Positions 7,812 through 16,850 are shown, numbered from the stretch's first letter. The stretch is DNA of 62,835 nucleotides from Chryseobacterium polytrichastri (GCF_900142445.1 NZ_FRAV01000029.1:1-62835); one strand, 5' to 3'. Program-made: numbers and translations. The notes: generated from the letters alone by a model not told the origin.

Positions 7812-7855
7812 GTGATAAAAGGTTTTCTCAAAAATAGTAATTTGTTTAAAATCAA

Positions 7856-7889
7856 ACGACTCTCACAAAAAAAGATTTGTAAGAGTCGT
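7856..7889 (-). terminator. Hairpin after the sigma-factor operon
   Basis: Twelve-base near-perfect stem (ACGACTCTCACA / TGTAAGAGTCGT) with a loop containing a run of A on the plus strand (T on the minus strand). It lies 23 bases past the stop of the minus-strand sensor gene. Confidence 0.5.
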
Positions 7890-7911
7890 CCAACATTAAA
7901 AAAATAAACTA

Positions 7912-8421
7912 TTATGGGGCTTGCTTCGGTCCTGCAGCATTGTGGTTTCCGTGAGGTTTTCTTTCATTCATTTTATCTCTCATCATACCCTCAGATTGAA
8001 ACAGCTTCAAGACTTTCTGGCAAGGAATAACTTCCTGCATCTTATCTGCATATTTTTTTCTATTATCTAATAACTTTTGCCCTACCTCAAAACTTTGCTG
8101 CAATTTTGCTTTTGCTTCATCGTCTGATAAAGTTTCAGGGTTAAAATTAGAATTAAACTGGCTTTTTATCTGTTTCTGGTTATCTAGATATTCATTGTAG
8201 AGCTGTGTAAATTCAGCCTTATCACTGGCTTCAATATCCAGATTATCCATCACCATATTATTCCTAAATTTCGCTAAAAGAGTTTTTCTTTCTTCCGGAG
8301 AAAGATTATTTATTACCTCTTTTCTTTGTTTAGGGTCCATCTTTTTCCAGTCATAGTCGGTCTTTTGGGCATTTAAGCCAAAACCATAAATAATAAAAAG
8401 TGTAAATAATATCTTTTTCAT
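7912..8421 (-). CDS. Periplasmic Spy/CpxP-like sensor of the ECF sigma operon
   Basis: A 169-residue exported helical protein (signal peptide MKKILFTLFIIYGFGLNAQ). The mature part is charged and helical, with MDPKQRKEVINNLSPEERKTLLAKF resembling the LTxxQ-type helices of Spy/CpxP proteins, and a His/Pro-rich tail. Flavobacteria often place such a protein after an ECF sigma and anti-sigma pair, where it is annotated as a sensor. It starts 6 bases after the anti-sigma gene, in the same operon. Ligand unknown. Confidence 0.65.
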   Translation of the reverse strand: MKKILFTLFIIYGFGLNAQKTDYDWKKMDPKQRKEVINNLSPEERKTLLAKFRNNMVMDNLDIEASDKAEFTQLYNEYLDNQKQIKSQFNSNFNPETLSDDEAKAKLQQSFEVGQKLLDNRKKYADKMQEVIPCQKVLKLFQSEGMMRDKMNERKPHGNHNAAGPKQAP

Positions 8422-8427
8422 CTTTCT

Positions 8428-8961
8428 TTAATTATATAAATCCAAATAAACATCCTGAGTTGAATTGCTTGCCAATTCTGAAATTTCAGAATTAGAAAAA
8501 GAATCCAAATATTCATTCATTTGAGTTTCAGTTTTCTTAGAAACTGGTTTCACTGTTTTAGGAGCACCAACATCCTTTGTTTCAGTTGCCTGTGAAGCAA
8601 AGCCTCTACTATTCTGATTAACACCTGTTTGACTATTGTTTTCAACAGAAGTTAAATCAGATTTCAATGTTTCATAAGCAATTTCGCTCTCATTTTTTGG
8701 TGCTTGGGTATTTGCAGCATACGTTGCTCCAGAATTCCCTACATTTTTTGTTGAGTCATTATTTTGATTGAAAACATAACTAGCCCCAAAAATCAAAGCC
8801 AATGAAGCAGCCACAGCATATACCCAATTTAGTTTAAAAATAGGAGCTTTTTTATTGGCTTTTGCATCATTCATTACTCTTCCCTGAATATTTTCAAACA
8901 AATTATCAGGAACCTTGTAAATGTTTTTACGTTCTAATTTTTCTATATCGAACTCTTTCAT
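8428..8961 (-). CDS. Membrane-anchored anti-sigma factor-like protein
   Basis: A 177-residue protein with one transmembrane helix at about residues 44-61 (WVYAVAASLALIFGASYVF). A short cytoplasmic N-terminus (MKEFDIEKLERKNIYKVPDNLFENI) could bind the sigma factor, and a Ser/Thr/Asn-rich periplasmic part ends in ISELASNSTQDVYLDLYN. Topology and position directly after an ECF sigma gene suit an anti-sigma factor, although no zinc-finger (ZAS) motif is visible. The ATG at 8961 is preferred to an in-frame TTG at 8976. It ends 6 bases before the Spy-like gene. Confidence 0.65.
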   Translation of the reverse strand: MKEFDIEKLERKNIYKVPDNLFENIQGRVMNDAKANKKAPIFKLNWVYAVAASLALIFGASYVFNQNNDSTKNVGNSGATYAANTQAPKNESEIAYETLKSDLTSVENNSQTGVNQNSRGFASQATETKDVGAPKTVKPVSKKTETQMNEYLDSFSNSEISELASNSTQDVYLDLYN

Positions 8962-8979
8962 GTCTTTGCGTCTCAAAAA

Positions 8980-9531
8980 TTATTTTTCGTAATTTTCTTT
9001 TATATATTCTTCAATTTTTTGCTTGGCATAATGATAGTTTGTTTTTAAAGTACCTACAGACATATCTACAATTTTTGATATTTCTTCATAAGGTAAATCA
9101 TCATAATACCGCATCATAAATACCAGTTTCTGCTTTTCGGGCAGGCTTTGTATAGCCCTCTGTAGCAAGATTTGTATCTCTTCTGCATCACTTGATACAT
9201 TATCTGCAACTAGATTCTGCATATAATATTCAGGATCTTCATCAGTCTTCTGCATCTTCTTTAATTTATTAACCTGCTGTAATGCTTCGTTGGTCGCAAT
9301 CCTGTACAGCCAGGTGTACAGCTGACTATCATTTTTGAACTGATGAAAATTCTGATAAGCTTTAATGAATGTTTCCTGCAACGTATCCTGCGCAAGGTCA
9401 CCATCCACAATAATCCTTCTTATATGCCAATACAATCTGCTTTGATAAGCATCCATCAAAGCGCGAACTCCTTTCTCTTGAGTTCGTGGGCTTTGCATCA
9501 GCGTAATAATCTCCGCGTCCTTAATCTTCAT
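8980..9531 (-). CDS. ECF-type RNA polymerase sigma factor
   Basis: A 183-residue sigma-70 family protein. Region 2 lies at about residues 22-92 (LAQDTLQETFIKAYQNFHQF, TWLYRIATNEALQQ). Region 4 lies at 120-175 (LPEKQKLVFMMRYYDDLPYEEISKIVDMSVGTLKTNYHYAKQKI, broken here by commas in sense), a typical helix-turn-helix. Two domains and length under 200 residues define the ECF group. It is the first gene of the three-gene operon with anti-sigma and Spy-like proteins; a promoter matching TTG-N22-TATTTTTG lies at 9557-9589. An envelope stress role is inferred from the context. Confidence 0.9.
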   Translation of the reverse strand: MKIKDAEIITLMQSPRTQEKGVRALMDAYQSRLYWHIRRIIVDGDLAQDTLQETFIKAYQNFHQFKNDSQLYTWLYRIATNEALQQVNKLKKMQKTDEDPEYYMQNLVADNVSSDAEEIQILLQRAIQSLPEKQKLVFMMRYYDDLPYEEISKIVDMSVGTLKTNYHYAKQKIEEYIKENYEK

Positions 9532-9556
9532 AAGATGCTTTCATTGTTTTGGATTA

Positions 9557-9589
9557 CAAAAATAATGGAAAGTTAAATTACTTATTCAA
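9557..9589 (-). promoter_or_regulatory. Promoter of the ECF sigma operon
   Basis: On the minus strand, TTG (CAA at 9587-9589), 22 bases, then TATTTTTG (CAAAAATA at 9557-9564), 25 bases before the ATG. This is a housekeeping-type Bacteroidota promoter. Confidence 0.55.
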
Positions 9590-9719
9590 TTTTTAGTCCA
9601 AATATTGAAATAATATCAGACCGTTACGTTTTAAACTTGAAGCAGCAGGCAATAAGCAGATTTACAAAAACTTCCATCTTCTAGCTTTCAACTTACTTTT
9701 TCAACTCGGCTTAAAATAT

Positions 9720-9727
9720 TATCTTTG
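9720..9727 (+). promoter_or_regulatory. -7 box touching the start of the DUF2520 gene
   Basis: Perfect TATCTTTG only 4 bases before the ATG at 9732. The transcript would begin at or within a few bases of the start codon, so it may be leaderless. No clear -33 TTG was found. Confidence 0.45.
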
Positions 9728-9731
9728 TTTT

Positions 9732-10481
9732 ATGCAAATTGTAATTATTGGTTCCGGAAATGTTGCCTATCATCTGGCAAAAGCTTTTGTTCTGAATAAC
9801 ATTCCATTAGCTCAGATTTTCGGAAGAAACGAAACAGAGCTCCATAAGATTTCGGAAGAATTAAATATTCCTTATTCAACGGAAAAACTAGAAGACGCAA
9901 ATCTGTACATCATTTGTGTAAGTGACAGTTCTGTTGAAAATGTGTCTAAGATTATTACTAAAAAAGATTGTCTGGTAGTGCATACATCTGGATCCCTTCC
10001 AAAAGAAATTTTAGTAGGAGCGTACAGAAAATCAAGCTTTTATCCTTTACAGACTTTTTCTAAATCTAAAGAATTGGATTACGAAAAGATTCCTTTTTTC
10101 ATAGAAACCGAAAATGAAGAAGATAAAGCGATACTTTTTGACATTGCCTCTAAAATATCCAACAATGTAATGGAAAGCACCCACGAAAAAAGAAAGTACA
10201 TTCATTTAACCGCAGTTTTTGCCTGCAATTTTGTGAATCATCTTTTTTCAAGAGCTAAGGAAATTTCAGATTCTCAGGAGATTCCGTTTGATTATTTTTT
10301 ACCGTTGATTGATGAAACCGTTCAGAAAATCCATGAAATTGAACCCAAATCTGCGCAAACCGGACCAGCTGTAAGAAATGATGCACGCATTTTGCAGTTG
10401 CATGAACAATTATTGAAAGACGAAAGTCTGGAGATCTATAAAACAATGAATCATTCTATTAAAAAAATGTATGAGTTATAA
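9732..10481 (+). CDS. Rossmann-fold oxidoreductase-like protein with DUF2520 domain
   Basis: A 249-residue cytoplasmic protein. The N-terminal NAD(P)-binding fold starts at once with IVIIGSGNVAYHLAKAF (GxGNVA) and continues with CVSDSSV and HTSGSLP, which resembles the pyrroline-5-carboxylate and ketopantoate reductase group. The C-terminal helical half is the DUF2520 region (AVFACNFVNHLF). It is widespread in Bacteroidota; substrate unknown. It overlaps the kdsC-like gene by 11 bases and forms an operon with kdsC-like and maf. A -7 box ends 4 bases before the ATG, and the Rossmann strand leaves no room for a later start. Confidence 0.8.
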   Translation: MQIVIIGSGNVAYHLAKAFVLNNIPLAQIFGRNETELHKISEELNIPYSTEKLEDANLYIICVSDSSVENVSKIITKKDCLVVHTSGSLPKEILVGAYRKSSFYPLQTFSKSKELDYEKIPFFIETENEEDKAILFDIASKISNNVMESTHEKRKYIHLTAVFACNFVNHLFSRAKEISDSQEIPFDYFLPLIDETVQKIHEIEPKSAQTGPAVRNDARILQLHEQLLKDESLEIYKTMNHSIKKMYEL

Positions 10482-10989
10482 AGAGAAATTAAAAGATATA
10501 AAAGCATTTGTATTTGATGTAGACGGAGTTTTCACAGATGGAAGTGTTTATTTGATGCCTGGAGGAAATATGTCTAGAGTCATGAATGTTCTGGATGGTT
10601 ATGCTGTTGTTAAAGCGTTAAAAAACAATTATTTAATCGGAGTCATTACGGGAGGAAATGATGAAATGGTAAAACACAGAATCAATTATCTTGGAATTCA
10701 TGATTATTATGCAAAATCTCATAATAAAATGGTTGATTTCGAAGACTTTAAAAAGAAATACAATCTTAAAAACGAAGAAATTTTAACAATGGGAGATGAC
10801 CTTCCGGATATTCATATGATGGAAACATCTGCTATTGCAACATGTCCCGAAAATGCAGTTCCTGAGGTGAAAGGAATTTCTGATTATATCTCTCCAAAGC
10901 AAGGAGGAAGTGGAGCAGTACGTGATGTCATTGAACAAGTAATGAAAATTCAGGGAACCTGGCTGGAAGACAACACACAATCTATATAA
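10471..10989 (+). CDS. kdsC: KdsC-like HAD phosphatase (3-deoxy-D-manno-octulosonate 8-phosphate phosphatase)
   Basis: A 172-residue HAD phosphatase of the C0 (capless) type. The nucleophile motif is FDVDGVFTDG at about residues 14-23, motif II/III includes VITGG, and GDDLPD forms motif IV. Length and motifs match KdsC, which dephosphorylates Kdo-8-phosphate in lipopolysaccharide synthesis; a nonulosonate-type phosphatase is an alternative. It overlaps the DUF2520 gene by 11 bases and is followed 10 bases later by maf. Confidence 0.85.
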   Translation: MSYKEKLKDIKAFVFDVDGVFTDGSVYLMPGGNMSRVMNVLDGYAVVKALKNNYLIGVITGGNDEMVKHRINYLGIHDYYAKSHNKMVDFEDFKKKYNLKNEEILTMGDDLPDIHMMETSAIATCPENAVPEVKGISDYISPKQGGSGAVRDVIEQVMKIQGTWLEDNTQSI

Positions 10990-10999
10990 TTAACCGATA

Positions 11000-11554
11000 A
11001 TGAAATTACTATTAGCATCACAATCGCCAAGAAGAAAAGAATTACTTTCAAGTTTAGGATTTGATTTCGAGGTGGTAAAAATAGATTGCGAAGAAATCTT
11101 ACCCGAAAATATTGAAATAGGCGAGGCCGCAGCCTATTTATCTGAATTAAAAGCAAATGCATTCAGAAATCTCATAAGCGATGAAGTTTTATTAACATCA
11201 GATACGGTTGTAGCCATTGATAATCAGATTTTAGGAAAACCAAAAGATGAAGCTGATGCAAAAAGAATGTTGCAGCAATTATCTGGAACAACGCATCAGG
11301 TTTATACCGGGATTACCATCAAAACACTTGATAAAACCATTACAGAAACAGATGTGGCAGATGTAGAACTCGATGATATTTCGGATGAAGAAATAGAGTA
11401 TTACGTTCAAAATTATAAACCCTTTGATAAAGCAGGAAGCTACGGAATCCAAGAATGGCTCGGAATGGCGAAAATTAAAAAACTATCCGGCAGTTTTTAT
11501 ACGATAATGGGACTTCCTACCCATTTGGTTTACAAAATTTTGAAAGAAATATAA
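11000..11554 (+). CDS. maf: Maf-like nucleotide pyrophosphatase
   Basis: A 184-residue Maf/HAM1-fold protein. SQSPRRKELLSSLGFDFEV at residues 7-25 is the Maf signature, TSDTVVAIDNQILGKP carries the catalytic Asp, and FDKAGSYGIQEWLG is the conserved C-terminal block. Maf proteins hydrolyse non-canonical or pyrimidine nucleoside triphosphates and affect septation. It is the third gene of the DUF2520-kdsC-maf operon. The subfamily (dTTP/UTP or m7GTP) cannot be decided with confidence. Confidence 0.92.
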   Translation: MKLLLASQSPRRKELLSSLGFDFEVVKIDCEEILPENIEIGEAAAYLSELKANAFRNLISDEVLLTSDTVVAIDNQILGKPKDEADAKRMLQQLSGTTHQVYTGITIKTLDKTITETDVADVELDDISDEEIEYYVQNYKPFDKAGSYGIQEWLGMAKIKKLSGSFYTIMGLPTHLVYKILKEI

Positions 11555-11639
11555 GTATTTTCAATATAAAATTTTATTATTTTTACAAAATCATCAATCT
11601 TTTGATAATAAAAAGTAAATTGGCTAGTTATATTGAGTA

Positions 11640-14282
11640 ATGAAAAAAAATATCCTATTCCTTTTAGCAGCTTGTATCGTTCTCTCTTGTGGATCAAAAC
11701 CCAAGAGGCCAGATCAACGATCGAAGTTCATGAAAGGGTTTTCAACATATTATAATACACTATTTAACGCTAAAGACGCCTTGAATAGTGAATTTACGAG
11801 TAGAGACAAAGCCCATAAAGATAATTTTTATGCGCCTTACATTCCTATACTTACCTATGAAGATCAACCTTTAGGCAGTGATCTTGGACAATCTTCTGCG
11901 TTTGCTGAAAACACCATGAAAATGGCAGAAGTGAATAATCCTTCTGGTAGAAATGCCCCTGGAAGTGCTCCAGGAAGACCACCAGGCGCTCCTCCTGGAA
12001 TGCCCGGTAACAATAATGGTAATAATCAAAACAACCAGTTAGAACAGAATGGGCAACCAGAAAATAAAGGAGCCAGTGTTTTAGAAATTGCAGAAGCAAA
12101 AGCTTTAAAAGCAATTAATAAATATTCGGTGATCAAGAATGGGGAAGAAAAGAATAAAAAAATATTTGATGCCTACATAATTCTTGCACAATCAAGAATT
12201 TACCGAAATAAATCTTCGGAGGCCTTAGATGCTCTGAACTATGTTTTTACTCATATGAAGGATGATAAAAGGATTCCTTTGGCCAAAATTTATCGTGGGG
12301 TAGCTTATGATCAAATGAAAGATTATCACAGAGCTCATGAAATATTTTCTTTGTTGAAAGGAGAAGATATTGGTAAAAATGATAAAAAACTATTAAGCAT
12401 CTATTACTCTGAATCACTTTTAGATGCAGGAAAAAAGGAAGAAGCAGCAAAAGAGCTTGATAACGCTTTTGAATTGAATACCAACAGAAAACTGAAAAGC
12501 AGAATTGCCTTCTTAAGAGGTCAGGTTTTAGAAGGTTTAAATCAAAATGAGAAAGCCAGAGAAAGCTTCATGGCTGCCTATAAATATGCCAACGATTTCG
12601 AATTTGAAGTTAAATCTCAAATAGAAATTGCCAAAACTTTTAATGGAAAAGGTGATTATGAAGGGGCAAGAAAATATTTAGAAGATATCAGTAAAAAAGG
12701 AACTTACGGATCTCGAAAGAATGAGTTTTACTACGCTCTAGGGCTAATGGCCAATAAAGCGGGTAAGAAAAAAGAAGCACAAGACCTTTTCAAAAAATCT
12801 TTGAAAGAAAAAGTTTCGGACTTGCAGGTTCGTGGTTTAGCATACTATGAAATAGGGAAGGACTATCTTGATAAAAATGATTATATCGGAGCTGGAAGTT
12901 ATTATGACTCAGCGCTTGTTGCGATGACGTATGAGCCTTCAAAAATTCTTTTGCAGGAGCAATCTATCAACATCAAGAAAATATCAAAAAACTATTATCT
13001 GATCAAGAAAAACGACAGTATTCTGTCTTTAGCCAAAATGTCCGAAGCTCAAAAAACTGATTTTTTCACCAAGCATATCGCCAAATTAAAAATAAAGGAA
13101 GAAAAAGAAGAAATTGAAAGGAGACGTGCAGAACGAGCTAAAGGCTTTGATACAGGCGATTACAGTGCAAATTCTATTTTTGCCAATAATTCTAACTCTT
13201 TTGAAAACTTCGGAACATCACCAAAAGGATTTTATTTCAGTAATACAGGGACTGTATCAAAAGGATCTTCAACATTTAAACAAGTTTGGGGAGACAGAGC
13301 ACTTGTAGACAACTGGCGTTACTCTAAAAAGATGAGCTCTATTGATGATATGAAAAATGAAGCGTTAGGCGTTACTTCGGCACCTAATCCAAGACGTTTT
13401 GAGCCTAGTTTTTATATCGAACAGATTCCTACTGATCTTGGGAAATTAGATCAGCTTAAAAAAGACAGAGATACTGCTTCTTTAGGCTTGGGAATTATGT
13501 ATCAGAACTATTTTACCAATACCCCTTTAGCAACAAAAACACTGTATGATCTGGTAGATGTAAAACCTGAAGAAAAAGTAATGCTACAGGCTTTATATGA
13601 GATCTTTGCAATGAATTATGAGAAAACACCTCAATCTTCAGAAAGAGCAAAACAGATCTTATTAAAAGACTATCCTTATACTTCTTACGCAGAATTTGCA
13701 AGAAACCCTAAAAACAATTCGTTTGTAAAATCTTCAGAAGATGTTCAAAATGAATATAAAAAGGCGTATGCTTTATTTGAATCAGAGAAGTTTGCAGAAA
13801 GTAAAGAGATATTAGACCAAGCTCTTGTGAAATATCCGAAAGATGCTTTGGTCCCTAAACTATACTTATTGAATGCATTTAATAGCGGGAAATCCAGTGG
13901 TAAAGAAGTAATGATCTTACAGCTAGAGCAAATTGCTTTAAATTATGCTAAAACTCCTGAAGGAATCAAAGCCAAAGAAATGCTTAATTATCTGAAGAGT
14001 GAACTTTCTTTCCAGGAAACCGATAATAAAGGGAATACTCTTCAGAAACCTGGAAGTAAGCCATTACAGCAACCTACTTCTCAGAATATGGATAATAACG
14101 CTGGTCAAATGAATAATCAAAATGTAAATGTACCGCCATCTACACAGCCAGCAGCACCGGCTCAGGCTGCCAATAGCAATGCAATGCTTTTAGATGATTC
14201 TAACCCTGCACCGCCGCCTACTCAGCCAGGCAGTACTCCTGGTCAGAAGCCAAAAAAAACAACTCCGGCAAAAACTAAATAA
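11640..14282 (+). CDS. sprE: SprE/PorW-type TPR lipoprotein of type IX secretion
   Basis: An 880-residue lipoprotein (MKKNILFLLAACIVLSC, Cys17) made of tetratricopeptide-like helical repeats from about residue 150 to 480 and again near 640-780. The conserved N-terminus (RSKFMKGFSTYYNTLFNAKDAL) is characteristic of SprE/PorW. A Pro/Gly/Asn-rich stretch at about 100-135 and a Pro/Gln-rich tail after 800 are low-complexity linkers. SprE is required for type IX secretion and gliding in Flavobacterium; in non-gliding relatives it serves secretion. It is monocistronic with a strong terminator. Confidence 0.88.
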   Translation: MKKNILFLLAACIVLSCGSKPKRPDQRSKFMKGFSTYYNTLFNAKDALNSEFTSRDKAHKDNFYAPYIPILTYEDQPLGSDLGQSSAFAENTMKMAEVNNPSGRNAPGSAPGRPPGAPPGMPGNNNGNNQNNQLEQNGQPENKGASVLEIAEAKALKAINKYSVIKNGEEKNKKIFDAYIILAQSRIYRNKSSEALDALNYVFTHMKDDKRIPLAKIYRGVAYDQMKDYHRAHEIFSLLKGEDIGKNDKKLLSIYYSESLLDAGKKEEAAKELDNAFELNTNRKLKSRIAFLRGQVLEGLNQNEKARESFMAAYKYANDFEFEVKSQIEIAKTFNGKGDYEGARKYLEDISKKGTYGSRKNEFYYALGLMANKAGKKKEAQDLFKKSLKEKVSDLQVRGLAYYEIGKDYLDKNDYIGAGSYYDSALVAMTYEPSKILLQEQSINIKKISKNYYLIKKNDSILSLAKMSEAQKTDFFTKHIAKLKIKEEKEEIERRRAERAKGFDTGDYSANSIFANNSNSFENFGTSPKGFYFSNTGTVSKGSSTFKQVWGDRALVDNWRYSKKMSSIDDMKNEALGVTSAPNPRRFEPSFYIEQIPTDLGKLDQLKKDRDTASLGLGIMYQNYFTNTPLATKTLYDLVDVKPEEKVMLQALYEIFAMNYEKTPQSSERAKQILLKDYPYTSYAEFARNPKNNSFVKSSEDVQNEYKKAYALFESEKFAESKEILDQALVKYPKDALVPKLYLLNAFNSGKSSGKEVMILQLEQIALNYAKTPEGIKAKEMLNYLKSELSFQETDNKGNTLQKPGSKPLQQPTSQNMDNNAGQMNNQNVNVPPSTQPAAPAQAANSNAMLLDDSNPAPPPTQPGSTPGQKPKKTTPAKTK

Positions 14283-14286
14283 AATA

Positions 14287-14317
14287 AAAAAGCGAAGATT
14301 ACTCTTCGCTTTTTTTA
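14287..14317. terminator. Bidirectional terminator between sprE and tsaB
   Basis: Eight-base stem AGCGAAGA / TCTTCGCT with a 4-base loop, flanked by A and T runs on either side. It serves both convergent genes. Confidence 0.85.
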
Positions 14318-14343
14318 TGTCGTTGTTTATTATTTCGTAGTAA

Positions 14344-15027
14344 TTAAGAATCCGTTGATTTCTTTTTCTTTACTCCATGAAAATCTTTTAAATAAAAAGG
14401 TTCGAAATAAGCAATATCTTCAAACTCTTTATTTTCAATTTTTTCTAAGGTTTTCTTTACTAAATATTGTGCAGAAGGGTAGATACTTTCATTAAATTCA
14501 GCATTGGGAAGCTGTAGAATTTCCTGAGCTTTCTTTGCTCCGTCTCCTACAAACAGTACTTTTTTATCTTTAAATTCTTCAAAAGAAGTTTCATCTAAAA
14601 TTTTAGCTTCTGTCTGCGAAAGTTCTTTTCCGGTTTCACCGTCATAAACAGCCGTATAAACCTCCATTCTTCTCGCATCGACCATTGGAATTACATAGTC
14701 ATAGTTCTGCGCTAAAAAAGGCTCTATCATCGTCTCAAGAGAATTAATGGCAACCAATGGAATCTTTAGTCCATAACAAAACCCTTTTGCTGATGAAGCA
14801 CCAATTCTTAATCCGGTGTAAGAACCGGGTCCTTTTCCTAAAGAAACCGCCTGAATCTCTTTTATAGAAATTCCTGCTCCTTCCAAAGCCCATTCTGCAA
14901 AAGTGTGTAGGCTCTCAGACTGTTTATAATTATCAGAAACTTCTTCGCTAACACACAATAGTTTACCATTATCTGATATGGCTACAGAACAGTTTTTGGA
15001 AGATGTTTCGAGGTATAAAATTTTCAT
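14344..15027 (-). CDS. tsaB: tRNA threonylcarbamoyladenosine biosynthesis protein TsaB
   Basis: A 227-residue ASKHA-fold protein that pairs with TsaD in t6A37 tRNA modification. Visible are the N-terminal ILYLETSSKNCSVAI, GKGPGSYTGLRIGASSAKGFCYG at about 70-92, and VDARRMEVYTAVYDG. TsaB lacks the metal-binding histidines of TsaD, as here. A perfect minus-strand -7 box TAAATTTG ends 4 bases before the ATG, so the mRNA may be leaderless. It converges on sprE. Confidence 0.93.
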   Translation of the reverse strand: MKILYLETSSKNCSVAISDNGKLLCVSEEVSDNYKQSESLHTFAEWALEGAGISIKEIQAVSLGKGPGSYTGLRIGASSAKGFCYGLKIPLVAINSLETMIEPFLAQNYDYVIPMVDARRMEVYTAVYDGETGKELSQTEAKILDETSFEEFKDKKVLFVGDGAKKAQEILQLPNAEFNESIYPSAQYLVKKTLEKIENKEFEDIAYFEPFYLKDFHGVKKKKSTDS

Positions 15028-15031
15028 TTTA

Positions 15032-15039
15032 CAAATTTA
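15032..15039 (-). promoter_or_regulatory. -7 box touching the start of tsaB
   Basis: Minus-strand TAAATTTG (CAAATTTA at 15032-15039) with only 4 bases between it and the ATG at 15027. A leaderless transcript is likely if this box is used. Confidence 0.45.
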
Positions 15040-15076
15040 AGAATGATAGTGATAAAATAGTGCTTCTTCTTTTAAA

Positions 15077-16078
15077 TTATTTTTTGTTGATTTTTTTAAT
15101 TTGCTTATCAAAATCAGATATTATTTTTTGAGTTTTATTGAATTCATCATATTCGGAAACCGCTTTTTCATCCGCCATTAATTTCGAAATCTTTCCTTTT
15201 CCTTCTAAAATTTTATATTCATTAAAATTAAGAAACTTGTTTACACTTTCTGCCAAAGTATCCATTGTAAAAGTGTTTTCTCTCTCTATTAATCCTTCAA
15301 TATAATCAAAATAACTGGTAACTGTTCGTTCTAATTGCTTGATTTCTGATTCTTCCAAATAATTTTTAGCAATAATAATATCGTTTTTCAAAACTCTGCC
15401 ATCTGGAGCATTTTTCCATGTGGTTAAGCCCATATTTTTTTCTTTACTATTCGCTTTTTGGTAAATAATTTCTGCAGCAGTATGCCCTGTAATAGCAAAG
15501 TGGAATTTGTTCTGAACCATTGCATAAAAAGTTTTTGTCTCCTCAGAATTTTTGTCATAATCAATGCTGCACTCAGCAAAAATATCTGTGATTTGCTGGT
15601 AAATTCTTCTTTCGCTTGCCCGGATTGAACGAACTCGCTGCAAAAGCTCTTTAAAATAATCTTTACCGAAAACTGTTTGGCCTTGTTTAAGACGTTCATC
15701 ATCTATTACAAATCCTTTGATGATAAACTCTTTTAAAGTCTGTGTTGCCCAGATTCTGAATTGAGTAGCTTTATTAGAATTTACTCTATAACCCACTGAA
15801 ATAATTACATCTAGATTATAATATTCTATATTTCTAGAAACACTTCTCTCACCCTCAATTTGAACTTGTGCAATTTTTGCACAAGTTGCTTCTTTATCTA
15901 ATTCTTCTTCTTTGTAGATGTTTTGAATATGCTTTGTGATTACAGTTCTATCAACGTCAAACAAAGCAGCCATAGTTTTTTGTGTAAGCCAAAGCGTTTC
16001 GTTTTGTAAAAAAACATCCACCTTTACCTTTTCGTTGGGAGTATTATAAATCAAAAAATTTTGAGCATCATTTTCCAT
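15077..16078 (-). CDS. RhuM family protein
   Basis: A 333-residue protein of the RhuM family, first named from a Salmonella pathogenicity island. Diagnostic blocks are LWLTQKTMAALFDVDRTVITKHI (helix-turn-helix-like, about 30-52), YYNLDVIISVGYRVNS and ATQFRIWATQTLKEFIIKG. Function is unknown; such genes travel with islands and restriction systems. Here it stands alone among housekeeping genes, with no integrase or restriction genes beside it. The C-terminal third (MDTLAESVNKFLNFNEYKIL) is helical. No signal peptide. Confidence 0.88.
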   Translation of the reverse strand: MENDAQNFLIYNTPNEKVKVDVFLQNETLWLTQKTMAALFDVDRTVITKHIQNIYKEEELDKEATCAKIAQVQIEGERSVSRNIEYYNLDVIISVGYRVNSNKATQFRIWATQTLKEFIIKGFVIDDERLKQGQTVFGKDYFKELLQRVRSIRASERRIYQQITDIFAECSIDYDKNSEETKTFYAMVQNKFHFAITGHTAAEIIYQKANSKEKNMGLTTWKNAPDGRVLKNDIIIAKNYLEESEIKQLERTVTSYFDYIEGLIERENTFTMDTLAESVNKFLNFNEYKILEGKGKISKLMADEKAVSEYDEFNKTQKIISDFDKQIKKINKK

Positions 16079-16100
16079 TATGATCTATTTAAAAGTAATC

Positions 16101-16850
16101 CTATTTTCTGTAAATAGTTCTCGGTTCAGCCTGAGCAGTAGGGTAGATAGTCATATCAGACACACTAACATGCTTGGGAGCATTTACGCAATAGGCAATT
16201 GCATCCGCAATGTCTTCTGCTTTTAAGGCTTCATATCCGGCATATACAGTAGAAGCTTTTTCGCTATCTCCTTTAAATCTTACCAAAGAAAAGTCTGTTT
16301 CCACTGCTCCAGGTTGAATATTGGTGACTTTAATTCCAAATTCTGTTAATTCTAAACGCATTCCTTCAGAAATCACATCAACCGCTTTTTTGGTAGCGCA
16401 ATACACAACCCCGTTAGCATACGTCTGTCTTGCCGCTACAGAACTGATATTCACAATATGTCCGGTATTTCTTTCTTTCATTGATGGGATGATCATTTTG
16501 GAAACATATAAAAGACCTTTAACATTTCCATCGATCATAGAATCCCAATCATTGGTGTTTCCTGCCGAAAGAGGTTCAAGACCATGTGCATTTCCGGCAT
16601 TATTAATGAGAACATCAATATTCTTCCATTCTTCTGGAAGAGATGAGATCGCATTTTCTACTTCTTGAAGATTCCTTACATCAAACATTAAACTAAATAC
16701 TTCGGTGTATTGGGAAAACTCAGTTTTTAATGATTCTAAAACTTCAGCCCTTCTACCACAAATAATAATTCTGTTCCCTTGCTTTGCAAAAAGTTCTGCT
16801 GTAGATTTCCCGATTCCGGAAGTTGCACCTGTAATGAGTATTGTTTTCAT
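16101..16850 (-). CDS. Short-chain dehydrogenase/reductase (YdfG-like)
   Basis: A 249-residue classical SDR. The cofactor motif is TGATSGIGKSTA at residues 6-17 and CGRRAE follows beta2, suggesting NADP preference. NNAG is near residue 86, the catalytic Ser lies in NISSVAA, and YCATK holds the catalytic Tyr and Lys. The overall pattern resembles YdfG (3-hydroxy acid dehydrogenase acting on serine-type substrates), but specificity is inferred. Its own short unit, with tsaB and rhuM downstream on the same strand. Confidence 0.85.
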   Translation of the reverse strand: MKTILITGATSGIGKSTAELFAKQGNRIIICGRRAEVLESLKTEFSQYTEVFSLMFDVRNLQEVENAISSLPEEWKNIDVLINNAGNAHGLEPLSAGNTNDWDSMIDGNVKGLLYVSKMIIPSMKERNTGHIVNISSVAARQTYANGVVYCATKKAVDVISEGMRLELTEFGIKVTNIQPGAVETDFSLVRFKGDSEKASTVYAGYEALKAEDIADAIAYCVNAPKHVSVSDMTIYPTAQAEPRTIYRK

